A model generated the notes under the pieces. The model was not told the DNA's origin. It was given only the letters and a program-made list of their open reading frames with translations, and ran no database searches. The position numbers were made by a program, and so were the translations under genes. Source: UTCFX2 sp963788305 (GTDB lineage: Bacteria > Chloroflexota > Anaerolineae > Anaerolineales > UBA4823). Taken from it: a stretch of 64,000 bases of DNA. Within the stretch, counting starts at the first letter, position 1, and every line of letters starts with the position of its first letter. Below are positions 10,081 through 19,667 of the stretch, piece by piece. The DNA lies in assembly GCA_963788305.1 (NCBI GenBank), contig CAWBGK010000014.1:1-64000 (forward strand). The letters are read 5' to 3'.

Positions 10081-10092
10081 GCTTTCCCCCTT

Positions 10093-10138
10093 CTTGATCG
10101 AAGGTGGATCGGTCTTTTAAGGAACGTCTTCGATCGAG
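10093..10138. repeat. imperfect inverted repeat between dhaL and the isomerases
   Basis: CTTGATCGAAG at 10093-10103 and CTTCGATCGAG at 10128-10138 are near-reverse complements with a 24-nt loop. It may be an mRNA structure or a regulator site ahead of the isomerase genes. Confidence 0.35.
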
Positions 10139-10183
10139 AGCATCTGCCCGACTGAAAAAGGTCGATCGTGAGTGGCAACCGTT

Positions 10184-10212
10184 CCGGCAGGAAATTCCTG
10201 CCGGAGTTTTTT
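10184..10212 (+). terminator. Rho-independent terminator within the polyol locus
   Basis: The stem CCGGCAGG (10184-10191) pairs exactly with CCTGCCGG (10197-10204), followed by AG and a run of six T. It lies 28 bases before the rpiB-like start, so it should reduce or end transcription coming from dhaL. Confidence 0.8.
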
Positions 10213-10240
10213 CTAAACCTGAAGAAAGCAAGGAGCCTGA

Positions 10241-10706
10241 ATGCCGGTAAAAGAATTGATCTTAGGCTGCGACTTTGCAGCAGTTGAGTTAATGAAGGTA
10301 GTCCGCAAGCTGCTCGATGACCAGGCGATCGCTTATACGTTTGTCGGGGTTGAAGACGAATCCGATGAGACCGCCTATCCCCTGATCGCCCGGCAGGTGG
10401 CTGAAGCGATCATCGCAAGCGGTTATCAGAAAGAAGGAATTTTGATCTGCGGCACTGGGATCGGCATGTCGATCAGCGCCAATAAGTTCCCGGGGATCTA
10501 TGCTGCGGTCTGCCACGACAGTTATTCTGCCGAGCGGGCGCGCCTGAGCAACAGCGCCAACGTGCTCTGCATGGGGGCGCGCGTGATCGGGCCAGAGCAC
10601 GCTAAAAAAATTCTCAGCGACTGGTTGAGTAACGGAGTTTCAGGGCGGGCGCTCGCAGGCCAAGCTCGATCTTATTCGATCGATCGAGCAGGAGCTCTAC
10701 CGGTGA
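10241..10706 (+). CDS. RpiB/LacAB-family sugar-phosphate isomerase
   Basis: Sugar-phosphate isomerase of the RpiB family: GILICGTGIGMSISANK carries the catalytic cysteine, and the end ELYR is reached after a slip near 10634. ~155 codons, as expected. AAGGAG precedes the ATG. Where E. coli RpiB has RQHND, with a His that helps ribose-5-phosphate ring opening, this protein has RLSNS. The change argues against ribose 5-phosphate and for another aldose/ketose phosphate. In known tetritol pathways an RpiB homologue (EryI/DerI) interconverts erythrulose 4-phosphate and erythrose 4-phosphate; that role is proposed here by context. Its TGA overlaps the next GTG start. Confidence 0.8.
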
Positions 10707-11490
10707 GCCATCGCTTCCAGACAGTTGTTTGTGGGCTCAAACTTGAAGATGTACAAGACCAACCACCAGACGCTGGAGTTCCTGGCTGCAGCTCCAGCAG
10801 CTGACGGGCGATATTCCGCGCCTCGCAGCTCAGGTTGTTCATCCTGCCGTCCTACACGGCCCTGGCAGATGCCTGCCGGGTGGTGGACCATGACCGGATC
10901 TGGATCGGCGCGCAGAACATGCACTGGGAAGAGCAGGGCCAGTTCACCGGCGAGATTTCGCCCATCCAGCTGCGGGATATCGGCGTCGACCTGGTGATGG
11001 TTGCCCATGCCGAGCGCCGCCAGCACTTTGGGGAAACCGACGCGCTGGCGAACCGCAGGGTGCTTTCCAGCCTGGCGCATGGTTTCCAGACCCTGCTCTG
11101 CGTCGGAGATCGCCGGAAGAGCTGCAATCCGGGCGATCGGCCGAGGTCTGCGCCGCCAGCTGGAGGTTGGATTGACGGGAGTGGAGTCCGAACAGGCGGA
11201 CCGCTTGTGGGTCGCCTATGAGCCGGTCTGGGCGATTGGGGAGGGCGGGACCGTCGCCGACCCTGCTTTTGCAAACGAGATGCATGCTGTCTTGCGCGAG
11301 ATCCTCGGAAGACGCTTCCCGGACCGGGAAGCGGGTGTGCCGCTGCTCTACGGCGGCAGCGTAAACTTGGAGAATGCAGTGGATCTGATGCGCCAGCCCG
11401 AAATCGACGGGTTGTTCGTCGGCCGCGCCGCCTGGGACGCAGCCCGCTTGAACCAGCATCGTGCGCGAAGCCCTCGCTACCCGGCTTTGA
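10703..11490 (+). CDS. triose-phosphate-isomerase-family isomerase
   Basis: TIM-barrel isomerase. GTG at 10703 overlaps the rpiB-like stop (GTGA). Landmarks: NLKMYKT (TIM Asn/Lys motif), the catalytic His in VAHAERRQHFGE (usual GHSERR), the catalytic Glu in YEPVWAIGEGGT, and the phosphate loop LLYGGSVN followed by LFVGRAAWDA (usual VGGASL). Frameshifts near 10722, 10785, 10830, 11115 and 11450; the end SIVREALATRL is in a shifted frame. The substitutions resemble the EryH/LerI branch acting on erythrulose 1-phosphate more than ordinary glycolytic TIM, but this rests on motif reading only. Its end overlaps the convergent dehydrogenase by about 14 bases. Confidence 0.8.
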
Positions 11491-12528
11491 GCTCCGGGTT
11501 GATCGAAATCTTCATCGCCTTTCCAGCGATCATCAATTCAGCGCTTCTTCGGTCTGCTCGAGCGGCATCTCGCCCGAGAGCATGAAGCGCGTGTCAATCA
11601 GGCCTGACGCGACCAGGTTGCAGGACTCCCAAAAATCGACCGGGGAATTGCCGTGCGTGTTGAACAGGCTGATTTCGCCGTAGTGGACAGCCGGCAGCGT
11701 CGAGCTCGACGATCGTCCCGCTCTTCAGACCGCCGAACCACAGCACCCGTCCGCCGCGCCTTGCAGCACGCACCGCGCCTTCCCAGGTCTCCTTCGCGCC
11801 GGCGCATTCGATCGAGCACGTCCGCGCCGCGGCCCGACGGTGAGATCTCGGATCGCATGAACGGCGTCCGTACGGCCTGCGTTGATGATCGCTGAGGCGC
11901 CGAGCTGGCGGGCATACTCCAAGCGCTCGTCGTTGCGGTCGACCACGATCACCTCCGCCGCCCCGGACGAACGGGCGAGCTGCAGGTGCATCAGACCCAC
12001 CGCCCCACCCCCGCCCATAATGGCGACCATCTCGCCGGGCCGGATCTGGATCATTTTATGCGAGTGGACGACCGAGGCCAGCGGTTCCATCAGGGCGGCC
12101 TGGGCGTAGCTCAGGTGCTCGGGGACCACCAGCGTGTTCCAGCGCACGAAGGTGCCGGGAAGCCTGACGTACTCCGCATAGGCGGCAAAGTTGTGGATCA
12201 TGTTCTCGCAGATGTTTTCCTGGTGGTGCTTGCACGGGTAGCAGGCGCCGCACGGCCCAAAACAGCTGGCAGTCACGCGCATCCCCAGGCCGAAATTCTC
12301 CACCATCGGGCCCATCTCGACCACGTCCCCGGCGAATTCGTGCCCAAACAGGAACGGAGGCGGGTATTTCGGGTGCCCGCGCAGGTAGGTTTTGACGTCG
12401 GTGCCGCAGGTTGTAGCCGAGCGAACCTTGACGAGCATTTCATCCGGGCGGATCACCGGTATCGGCACTTCCTGCACCTGCAGCTTCTCAGGTCCCAAAT
12501 AGACGACTGCGCGCATTGTTTTTGTCAT
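11477..12528 (-). CDS. zinc-dependent polyol/alcohol dehydrogenase
   Basis: Medium-chain dehydrogenase of the sorbitol/threonine dehydrogenase type. Catalytic zinc ligands lie in TTCGTDVKTY and GHEFAGDVVEMG; four structural-zinc cysteines are seen in CFGPCGACYPCKHHQENIC; the NAD(P) loop is AIMGGGGAVGLMHLQ. ~350 codons. Frameshifts from about 11840 onward; the corrected end reads LMIAGKAMKISINPELKAG, stop at 11477. Start at 12528 (MTKTMRAVVYLG); an ATG at 12543 overlaps the aldolase stop as TGATG and is possible. Cotranscribed with the aldolase upstream. Likely oxidises a polyol to the ketose used by the DhaKL-type kinase. Confidence 0.85.
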
Positions 12529-12542
12529 AGATTTTTCTCGCA

Positions 12543-13407
12543 TCAATGCGGTTGAGTTGCGCCAGCCATATTCAGCTCGGCGATCGCACCGGGAAAATCC
12601 TGCTCGTGGACGATCTTCTGGATCGCGCGGATCATTTTTTGGGGGTGGGGGTGCTGCCAGACATTCCGACCGAAGGTAATCCCCGATGCGCCTCGCTGGA
12701 TGCAGACCAGCACGTCGTGCAGCATCTCTTCGACGCACTGGCTTTTTCCGCCGCCCAGCAGCACGATCGGGACCGGGCAGGACTTCGGCGATCCTTTCCA
12801 TCTCTTCCGGCACGTCAGGGAAATCGCTTTTCACCACGTCTGCACCGATCTCGAACGCGATCCGGGCCATATCCGCCAATATTTTCGAGTCTTTAATCGG
12901 CTTCCCCTCGAACCGCAGCCCCCAGGTGGTCGGCTCGATCATCACCGGGATTCCCAGCCGATGGCAGCTCTCGATGGTCGTTGCGGCGAATGCCATGTTG
13001 TCGATCTGGCGGTTGCTCTGCTCCTGACCAAAGATCAGGCAAATCTTGACCATATCCGCGCCCAGGCGGGCTGCCTCTTCGGCGGAAATGGTGGGCACCT
13101 GACCGTCGGTCCTGTCACCGCCCGGGAAGTTCGCAAACAGTGGGAAATCGACCGCCAGGATCACAGCCGGCGACTCTCTTCCGGTGAGCAGATTTCCAAA
13201 GCGGCGCAGCGCCCCGGGATTCACCAGGATCCCTTCAGGCTTGCCGGCTAAGACCTGCTCGAGGCGTTCGCCCAGGTTCTCCAGGCCGGCAACTGCGCCC
13301 ATCGCGACGCCGTGGTCAACCGCGACTGCAACGCACCGGCCTGTCTCTTTATTAAACAGTCGGCTGGTGCGGATTGTGACTCCATAATCAAAAGCCTGGT
13401 TCAGCAT
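12543..13407 (-). CDS. class I aldolase, DhnA/LsrF (COG1830) family
   Basis: Schiff-base aldolase of the DeoC/LacD/FbaB superfamily. AVDHGVAMGAVAGLENL opens the barrel; GADVVKSDFPD contains the probable Schiff-base lysine; VLLGGGKSQ is the phosphate-binding turn. A slip near 12775 moves the last third to another frame (DVLVCIQRGASGITFGRNVW). ~288 codons, as expected. Start at 13407 (MLNQAFDYGVTIRTSRLF). First gene of the minus-strand unit under the shared operator at 13524-13550. The substrate cannot be read from the sequence; a ketose bisphosphate that yields dihydroxyacetone phosphate is typical. Confidence 0.8.
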
Positions 13408-13484
13408 GAAAGACACCTCGTTCTTGGTTGGATGGAACTTCTGATATTTTCGTGATCCGCCTGGATTGAGCAGCGGATGTTCGA

Positions 13485-13513
13485 TTGACAAATCCGAAAA
13501 TGAGCGTTAAACT
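13485..13513 (+). promoter_or_regulatory. sigma70-like promoter of the phosphofructokinase gene
   Basis: -35 TTGACA at 13485-13490 and -10 TAAACT at 13508-13513, 17 bases apart. The palindromic operator begins about 10 bases behind the -10 box, a typical repressor position. Confidence 0.55.
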
Positions 13514-13523
13514 AGCGATAATT

Positions 13524-13550
13524 ACATTTGTGATATTATATCACAAATGT
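13524..13550. promoter_or_regulatory. 27-bp palindromic operator between divergent genes
   Basis: Perfect inverted repeat: arm ACATTTGTGATAT at 13524-13536, one central base, then its exact reverse complement at 13538-13550. The minus strand reads TATAAT inside it (13535-13540), a possible -10 for the divergent aldolase gene. The core TGTGATATTATATCACA resembles a CRP half-site pair but with 7 rather than 6 bases between halves. No regulator gene is present nearby. Confidence 0.75.
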
Positions 13551-13580
13551 GACGAAAAAGGCAGGTCTCAGGAGGTTGTC

Positions 13581-14798
13581 TTGGCGAAACTAAAAGGGAA
13601 TCTTGTTGTCGGGCAGTCGGGTGGGCCGAGTGCTGTGATCAACGGCTCGGTCTGCGGAGTTGTTCAGGAAGCTTTTCGACACCCGGAAATCGCTGAAGTT
13701 TACGGAATGCGCCACGGGATCGAAGGACTGCTGCGCGAAGACTTGCTGGACTTTCGCAAGGAAGCGCCGGAGGTTATTGACGGGTTGCGCAGGACGCCTT
13801 CTTCTGCATTGGGATCCTGCCGCTTCAAGACCAGCGATGACGACCTTGAGCAGATCGTGCGGATCTGCAAGGCGCATAACATCCGCTTCTTCATGTACGC
13901 CGGCGGCGGGGATTCGATGGACACCGCAGACAGGCTTTCAACAGCCGCTTCGGCACAAAATTTTGAGATGCGGATCATCGGCGTCCCTAAAACGATCGAC
14001 AATGATCTTCCGATCACCGACCACTGTCCGGGATACGGCTCGGCGGCGCGCTATATCGCGACGGTCTGTACCGAGATGAAGCGGGATGCGATCGCACTCC
14101 GCCACACCGAAAGGGTCAAGATCCTCGAGACGATGGGCCGCAACAGCGGCTGGTTGGCGGCTGCCTCGGCGCTCGCCGATGATTACGCACCGGACCTGAT
14201 CTACCTCCCAGAACGGCGGTTGACAGAAGACCAGATCCTGGCGGATATCGACGACCGTCTCCGCACACAGGGTTTCGTCTTCCTGGCCGCGAACGATGGA
14301 TTGAGAAATCCGGACGGGAGCTTCATCTCGATGAATACCGATCCGCTGAACACCGATGCCTTCGGTCACCCGGAGCCGGGCGACCTGGGCAAATATCTCG
14401 CCGACCTGGTGATGGCGAAGCTGAAGGTTAAAGCGCGCGCCGATAAACCCGGGATCATCCAGCGCTGCGCCGGGCAGTTTATCTCCCCAGCGGATGCGGA
14501 CGAAGCCTATCGCGTCGGGCAGCGGGCGGTCATCCAGGCTGCTGCCGGCGAGAGCGGGCAGATGATCACGCTCGTCCGCGAGCCTGGCGAGCCGTACGTC
14601 TGCTCTACCGGCGCCGTCCCGCTCGGTCTGGTCTCGAACCTTGAAAAATTAGTCCCAAGTGAATATATCCACCCGTCTGGAAATCAGGTTGCCGAAGCGT
14701 TCAAGGCGTATGCTCGCCCGCTGATCGGCGGACCTCTCCCGGATTATGTCACGCTGAAGGCTTTTCCGGTCACGAAGCTTTTGAAGCCGTTATCCTGA
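13581..14798 (+). CDS. 6-phosphofructokinase, probably pyrophosphate-type
   Basis: Intact, 405 aa. TTG at 13581 is chosen because AGGAGG precedes it and because upstream in-frame sequence contains the operator. Motifs: GQSGGPSAVING (phosphate donor site), PKTIDNDLP with the catalytic Asp, METMGRNSGW-like ETMGRNSGWLA substrate site. The donor motif reads AGGGDSMD; Asp stands at the position that is Gly in ATP-dependent enzymes (GGDGS), pointing to pyrophosphate as donor. The divergent polyol genes share its operator, so it may be co-regulated and feed carbon into glycolysis or phosphorylate another ketose phosphate. Confidence 0.85.
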   Translation: MAKLKGNLVVGQSGGPSAVINGSVCGVVQEAFRHPEIAEVYGMRHGIEGLLREDLLDFRKEAPEVIDGLRRTPSSALGSCRFKTSDDDLEQIVRICKAHNIRFFMYAGGGDSMDTADRLSTAASAQNFEMRIIGVPKTIDNDLPITDHCPGYGSAARYIATVCTEMKRDAIALRHTERVKILETMGRNSGWLAAASALADDYAPDLIYLPERRLTEDQILADIDDRLRTQGFVFLAANDGLRNPDGSFISMNTDPLNTDAFGHPEPGDLGKYLADLVMAKLKVKARADKPGIIQRCAGQFISPADADEAYRVGQRAVIQAAAGESGQMITLVREPGEPYVCSTGAVPLGLVSNLEKLVPSEYIHPSGNQVAEAFKAYARPLIGGPLPDYVTLKAFPVTKLLKPLS

Positions 14799-14881
14799 GC
14801 CAATCGAAAGACCGGTGAGTTCTGGAAATCCGCCAGTCTTCGTCCATACATTCGATCTCCGAACCAGAAAGGTAGCCATCC

Positions 14882-16038
14882 ATGGCCAAACAAGCGCTCG
14901 CGCCTCGCGAAGAGTCATTCGGGCGATCAACCATCAAGAGCCGGACCGGGTTCCTTTCGACCTATACCTCAGCGCGGCGGCGTACCACGAGCTCCGGGCT
15001 TATCTCGGTCTCCCACCGGATCCGGATCAAAAGGTGGGCATCTGGTCGGAGGTTTCCCCGGCTGTCGATCTGCTCGATGCGATGGGCGTGGATTTCCTTT
15101 ATATCGGATTGAACCCGGCATCCAAACCCTCACCTCTGGCTCGAGACGACGGGCTGCTGTATGACCAGTGGGGGGTGGGGCGGAAGAAAGTCGAGCTGCC
15201 CGAAGGTGGAAGCTATTACGAGATGGAGCGCCATCCGCTTGCGAATCCGACTCTCCAGAGCATCGCGGATTACCCCTGGCCGGACCCTTATGATCCGCGC
15301 AGGGTGGAGGGGCTGCGCGAAAAATTCCTGCAGGCCCGTCGTGAATCGGACAAGGCGATTGTCAGCCGGTTCGCAACCTCAATCTGGGAGCAGGCCACCT
15401 ATCTGGTCGGTTTCCAGGAATTCCTGGAGCTGGCTGTGCTCCAACCCGAGATCGCTGAAGCTGTGCTGGACCGGACTACCGCGGTTGCGATGGGCATGGC
15501 GGATGTCGGGATCGGGGCTGTTGGCGACCTGATCGATATCTACCGGATGAGCGGTGAAGACATGGGCACCCAGCGTTCGCCGTTGATCTCCCCCAGGATG
15601 TACGCCCGCCTGGTTGAGCCGCGCTTCAGGCGCTATTGGAAATTCATCAAAGAAAAATTGGCTGAAGCAGGCTCCTCGGCGAAGATCATGGTCCATTCCT
15701 GCGGGACGGTTCGCGCCTTCCTGCCGAGCTGGATCGAGATGGGCCTGGATATCCTCGATCCCGTCCAACCCCTGGCTTTGGGGATGGAGCCCGAAGGCTT
15801 GAAGCGCGACTTCGGCAGCCGGCTGACCTTCCACGGCGGGATCGACCTGCAGGAGCTGCTGCCTAAGGGCACCCCGGAGCAGGTCATGGAAGGAGTGCGC
15901 CAGATGATCCGGACCCTGGGTCCCGGCGGCGGGTACATCGTCTCTCCGGCGCACAACGTCCAGCAGGATGTCCCGCCGGAGAACCTGGTCGCGATCCGGG
16001 ATGCGATCGAGCTTTTCGGGTATTACCCCATCCAATAA
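14882..16038 (+). CDS. uroporphyrinogen-decarboxylase-family protein, possibly methyltransferase-like
   Basis: Start at 14882 (MAKQALAPRE), corrected for a slip near 14917 into RVIRAINHQEPDRVPFD, the usual opening of this family. The body includes FHGGIDLQELLPKGTPEQV and GGYIVSPAHNVQQDVPPENL, and HSCGTVRAFLP. About 386 codons. In anaerobic Chloroflexota such proteins are mostly not haem enzymes but relatives of MtaA/MtbA methyltransferases or enzymes of unknown role; the HSCG motif could bind zinc. It follows the phosphofructokinase by 83 bases on the same strand and converges with the GH94 gene. Confidence 0.8.
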
Positions 16039-16056
16039 ATATCAGCGGGTTGCTGG

Positions 16057-18508
16057 TCAGGCGATTTTGACCTCGACGCGCACTTCGTCCCTCCCCGGTT
16101 CGGGGAAGGGGACGATGTTCCCCTCGATTTCTTTTCCGTCAACGAACCATTTCTGTGCTGTTCCCGGATCAGCCCGCTTGACCCGGATCTTGTACGTCAC
16201 ACCTCGATAAATTCGTTCGGCGCTGAACCCGGGCCAATCTTCGGGGATCACCGGGTCGACTTTCAACCCGTCCAGCGTCGGGCGGATGCCGAGGATCCAC
16301 TGGCTGATCGCAACGTAGTTCCACGAGGCTGTCCCGGTCAGCCAGGAGTTCTTGGCTTCGCCGTGGGTCGGGGCGTCCTTCCCGGCGATCATCTGAGCGT
16401 ACACATACGGCTCGCAGCGGTGGACTTCAGAGATTTCCTCCCGGAACGATGGATTGATGCGCAGGTAATAATCGTGGGCGCTCCCGCCGCCACCCAACCG
16501 GGCTTCGGCGATCATGATCCAGGGGTTCGTGTGGCAGAAAATTCCTGCGTTCTCTTTGTATCCAGGCGGGTAGGTCGTGATCTCGCCGAGGCGCAGGTCA
16601 TAAGCGGTATAAGCGGGCTGGTGCAGCACGATGCCGTGCGGAGTCGCCAGCCGCTCGGCGACCGAATCGATCGCCTGGCGGGCGCGCCCGTCGGATAGCC
16701 CGATCCCGGCCATCACACAGATGCCCTGCGGTTCGATGAAGATCTGACCCTGCTCGTTTTGAAGCGAGCCGATCGGCTCGCCGAAAGCGTCGTACGCCCG
16801 CCGGAACCAGCTTCCGTCCCAGCCGCTCTGCAAGGACCGTCTGTTCCATCTGCTGAGATGCCAACCGATAGCTCGCCGCTTCAGCTTGCCGGCCGATTTT
16901 TTCGGCGATATCTGCCAGCTCCGCGGCTGCAAGCACGAACAGCCCGCCGATGAAGACCAATTCGGCAGCTTTGCCTTCCAGGTTGGTTGTCGTTTGGAAC
17001 GATTCCCCGGGTTTTTCAGAGAAGCAGTTCAGGTTCAGGCAGTCATTCCAATCGGCGCGCCCGATCAGAGGCAGGTTATGCGGCCCGATCCGCTCCAGCG
17101 TGTATCGGATGCTGCGCTGAAGATGGTCGTAGAGCGGCCGGGCAAGCGCCGGGTCGTTGTCGTAAGGGGTGGAAGCCTCCAGGATCGTGAAATCGCCGGT
17201 TTCTTTCAAATATGCCGAGACAGCCAGCACGAGCCAGAGCGGGTCGTCGTTGAAATTCGTGCCAACTTCGTTGTTGCCGCGTTTGGTGAGCGGCTGGTAC
17301 TGGTGGTACGCGCCACCGTCGGGGAGCTGGGTCGCCGCCAGGTCGAGGATCCGCTCCCTGGCGCGTCCCGGGATCATATGGAGGAAGCCGAGCAGGTCCT
17401 GGTTCGAATCGCGAAAACCCATCCCGCGGCCAATCCCCGATTCGAAGTACGAAGCCGAGCGGGACATGTTAAAGTGACCATGCACTGGTACGCGTTCCAG
17501 ATATTCACCATGCGATTGGTGTGCTCATCAGGCGTGTTCACCTGGAACCGATCTAAATGGGCTGGACCATGCTTCCACCAGGTTTCTGAATGCCTGTTCG
17601 ACCTTATAATCGTGGAGGTAATATTCGATGATGGGTCGCAGGCTGGTTTTATTGATCCGGTTCGAGCCAGGCGGCTCGAATTTCTCCTCAAGGCGGGTTG
17701 TGATGGATACCGAGCAGGAAGATCACCTGGCGCGTTTCACCGGGTTGGAGCAAAAAATCGACCTGCAGCGCGCCGATCGGCGACCATCCGTGCGCCTCGC
17801 CGTTCGAAAGCTCCCCTCGCTCGACTGCCAGCGGCCGATCCCAGCCGCGGTAGGGTCCTAGAAAAGCGTCGCGCCGGGTCTCAAAGCCGACCGGTGAAGG
17901 CGAGCAGGCAAGAGAACGCGAAATGATCGCGCCGCTCGCGGTACTCGGTCTTGTGGTAGATCACGCCGTCTTCTACTTCGACTTCGCCGGTGTTGAAATT
18001 TCTTTGGAAATTGGTGGCGTCATCGTGGGCGTCCCACAGGCAGAACTCGACCGCTGAAAAGAGTCGAGATCTTCTTTGTTGTATCCCCGTTGGTTCGTCA
18101 GGCGGATTTGCCAGCACTTCAAGGTCGGCAGACAGGGGCACAAAAAAGCGCGTCCAGGCGCGAATCGGCCCGACGCTGCGATTCTATTGTGGTATACCCC
18201 AGCCCATGACGGCAGGTGTAGCTTTCCAGCGCAGTGCGGTTCGGCTGGCCGGTTGGGGACCAGAACTCTCCGGTGGTATGATCGCGCAGGTAGATGCAGC
18301 GCCCGCCGGTGTCGAGGGGGACATTGTTGTAGCGATAGCGCGTGATCCGGCGCAGGCGGGCGTCGCGGTAAAACGAATAACCCCCGGCAGTGTTTGAGAT
18401 CAGCCCAAACATCGTCTCCGAACCCAGGTAGTTGATCCAGGGCAAGGGGGTATCCGGGCGGGTGATCACGTACTCGCGTTGGGCGTCATCAAAATATCCG
18501 TATTTCAT
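16057..18508 (-). CDS. GH94 phosphorylase, cellobiose-phosphorylase-like
   Basis: Large cytoplasmic phosphorylase that would split a beta-glucoside with phosphate to glucose 1-phosphate. The N-terminus MKYGYFDDAQREYVITRPDT and PLPWINYLGSE is characteristic of cellobiose phosphorylase. The catalytic aspartate is in GRADWNDCLNLN; other conserved blocks are SYFESGIGRGMGFRDSNQDL, TKRGNNEVGTNFNDDPLWL and GIFCHTNPW. The C-terminus ends DEVRVEVKIA. Six or more frame changes (near 18160, 17880, 17700, 17480, 16840 and others) over ~817 codons. Divergent from the GNAT gene. No sugar transporter adjoins it on the same strand. Confidence 0.85.
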
Positions 18509-18704
18509 GCAGCCATCATACCACAGCCGTCGTTTCCAAGATTCCAGATAAATCCCGTAGAATTATCAGATTAAGCTGTGACATTTGGCACTGGCATTCA
18601 AGAGGCAAGTGCTTAAAATCTTAGTATGCCGCCGTATTTCGATCCCGATTGCACAAGGCGGCAGGCAGTCTGCCAACGCTAATGTTCTCGCTTGAAGGAT
18701 CATC

Positions 18705-19667
18705 GTGAACCATCGCCATTTCCACATCCGAACGTTTCAGCGGGACGACCTTGCGGCGATCCAGGGCCTTCAAGACCGTTATGCTCTCTGGTATCCGGGT
18801 GCGAGCGCTCCTGCGGTCGAAGTGTATTGTTCACCTGGATTTGGGAGTGGGGCGAATATCTTCTGCGCGTTCTCATCCGATGGGGCGCTGGTTGGATTTG
18901 CGCCGCTGCTGCCGGAGCTGGTGACCGACAGTCAAGCCCGATGAACCGCACGTCATCTGGGCTGAGATCAAAGTAGATCCCTCAGCGGATGAAGCGGAAC
19001 CACTGCGGGAAGCGCTGCTGGGTTGCGTGCTGGATCGTTCCATGGACCTGGTGAAGTGCCTGCCCGGCCGTCCAACCCAGGTGATATTTCAATATGATCC
19101 GAACGAAACCACGATCATCGAATTCCTGACCGGCGCTGGCTTTGTCCATACCGAGAGTGTGTTCCACATGCAGCGCAATCTGGGGATGCCGATCCCAGCG
19201 GTGCTCGCGCCGCCTGGGATGAAATCAGTCCCCTGGCGGATGAAATCCGCAGCGGAGCAGCAGCTGTATGTCGATTCTCGCAACCTTTGCTTTCCCGAAA
19301 ACCGTTTGAGCCTGGAAGATTGGAAGTATTTCCTCCAGTCACCGCTCTGGGAAGTTGGCGCCTGCCTGGCAGTGTTCGATGACGATGAGCTGGCCGGGAG
19401 CATCACGCTGTTTTGGGACGAAGTTCGCAATCGGGCGTCTGGGCGGCTTGTCGGCTCAACTGAATTCCTGTTCGTACTGCCCGCGCTGGCGCGGACTGGG
19501 TCTGGGAAAATACCTGATCTCCCTGGGCTTGAGCTACCTCAAAAAGCACGGACTGACGGAAGCGCAGCTTGAAGTAAGGGCGGCGAACATCGGTGCGCCT
19601 CGGTCTTTACACCCATATGGGCTACCAGGTCAGCCGGGAAAGCTGGTTCCTGGTCAATTCGCTCTAA
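18705..19667 (+). CDS. protein with two GNAT acetyltransferase domains
   Basis: GTG at 18705 behind AAGGA. The N-terminal GNAT-like domain starts HFHIRTFQRDDLAAIQGLQD; the C-terminal one contains DELAGSITLFWDE and the acetyl-CoA loop WRGLGLGKYLISLGLSYLKK, ending YQVSRESWFLVNSL. Frame slips near 18930, 19490 and 19590. At ~320 codons with two GNAT units it resembles mycothiol-synthase-like or other tandem GNAT proteins; the substrate is unknown. It converges with the next gene with a 4-base overlap of stops. Confidence 0.75.

Noticed and set aside
11725..13491. A single 588-aa minus-strand frame that reads as an aldolase-dehydrogenase fusion.
   Set aside because: The aldolase C-terminus continues in another frame to its own stop at 12543, where the dehydrogenase begins. 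The fusion is produced by the frameshift near 12775.
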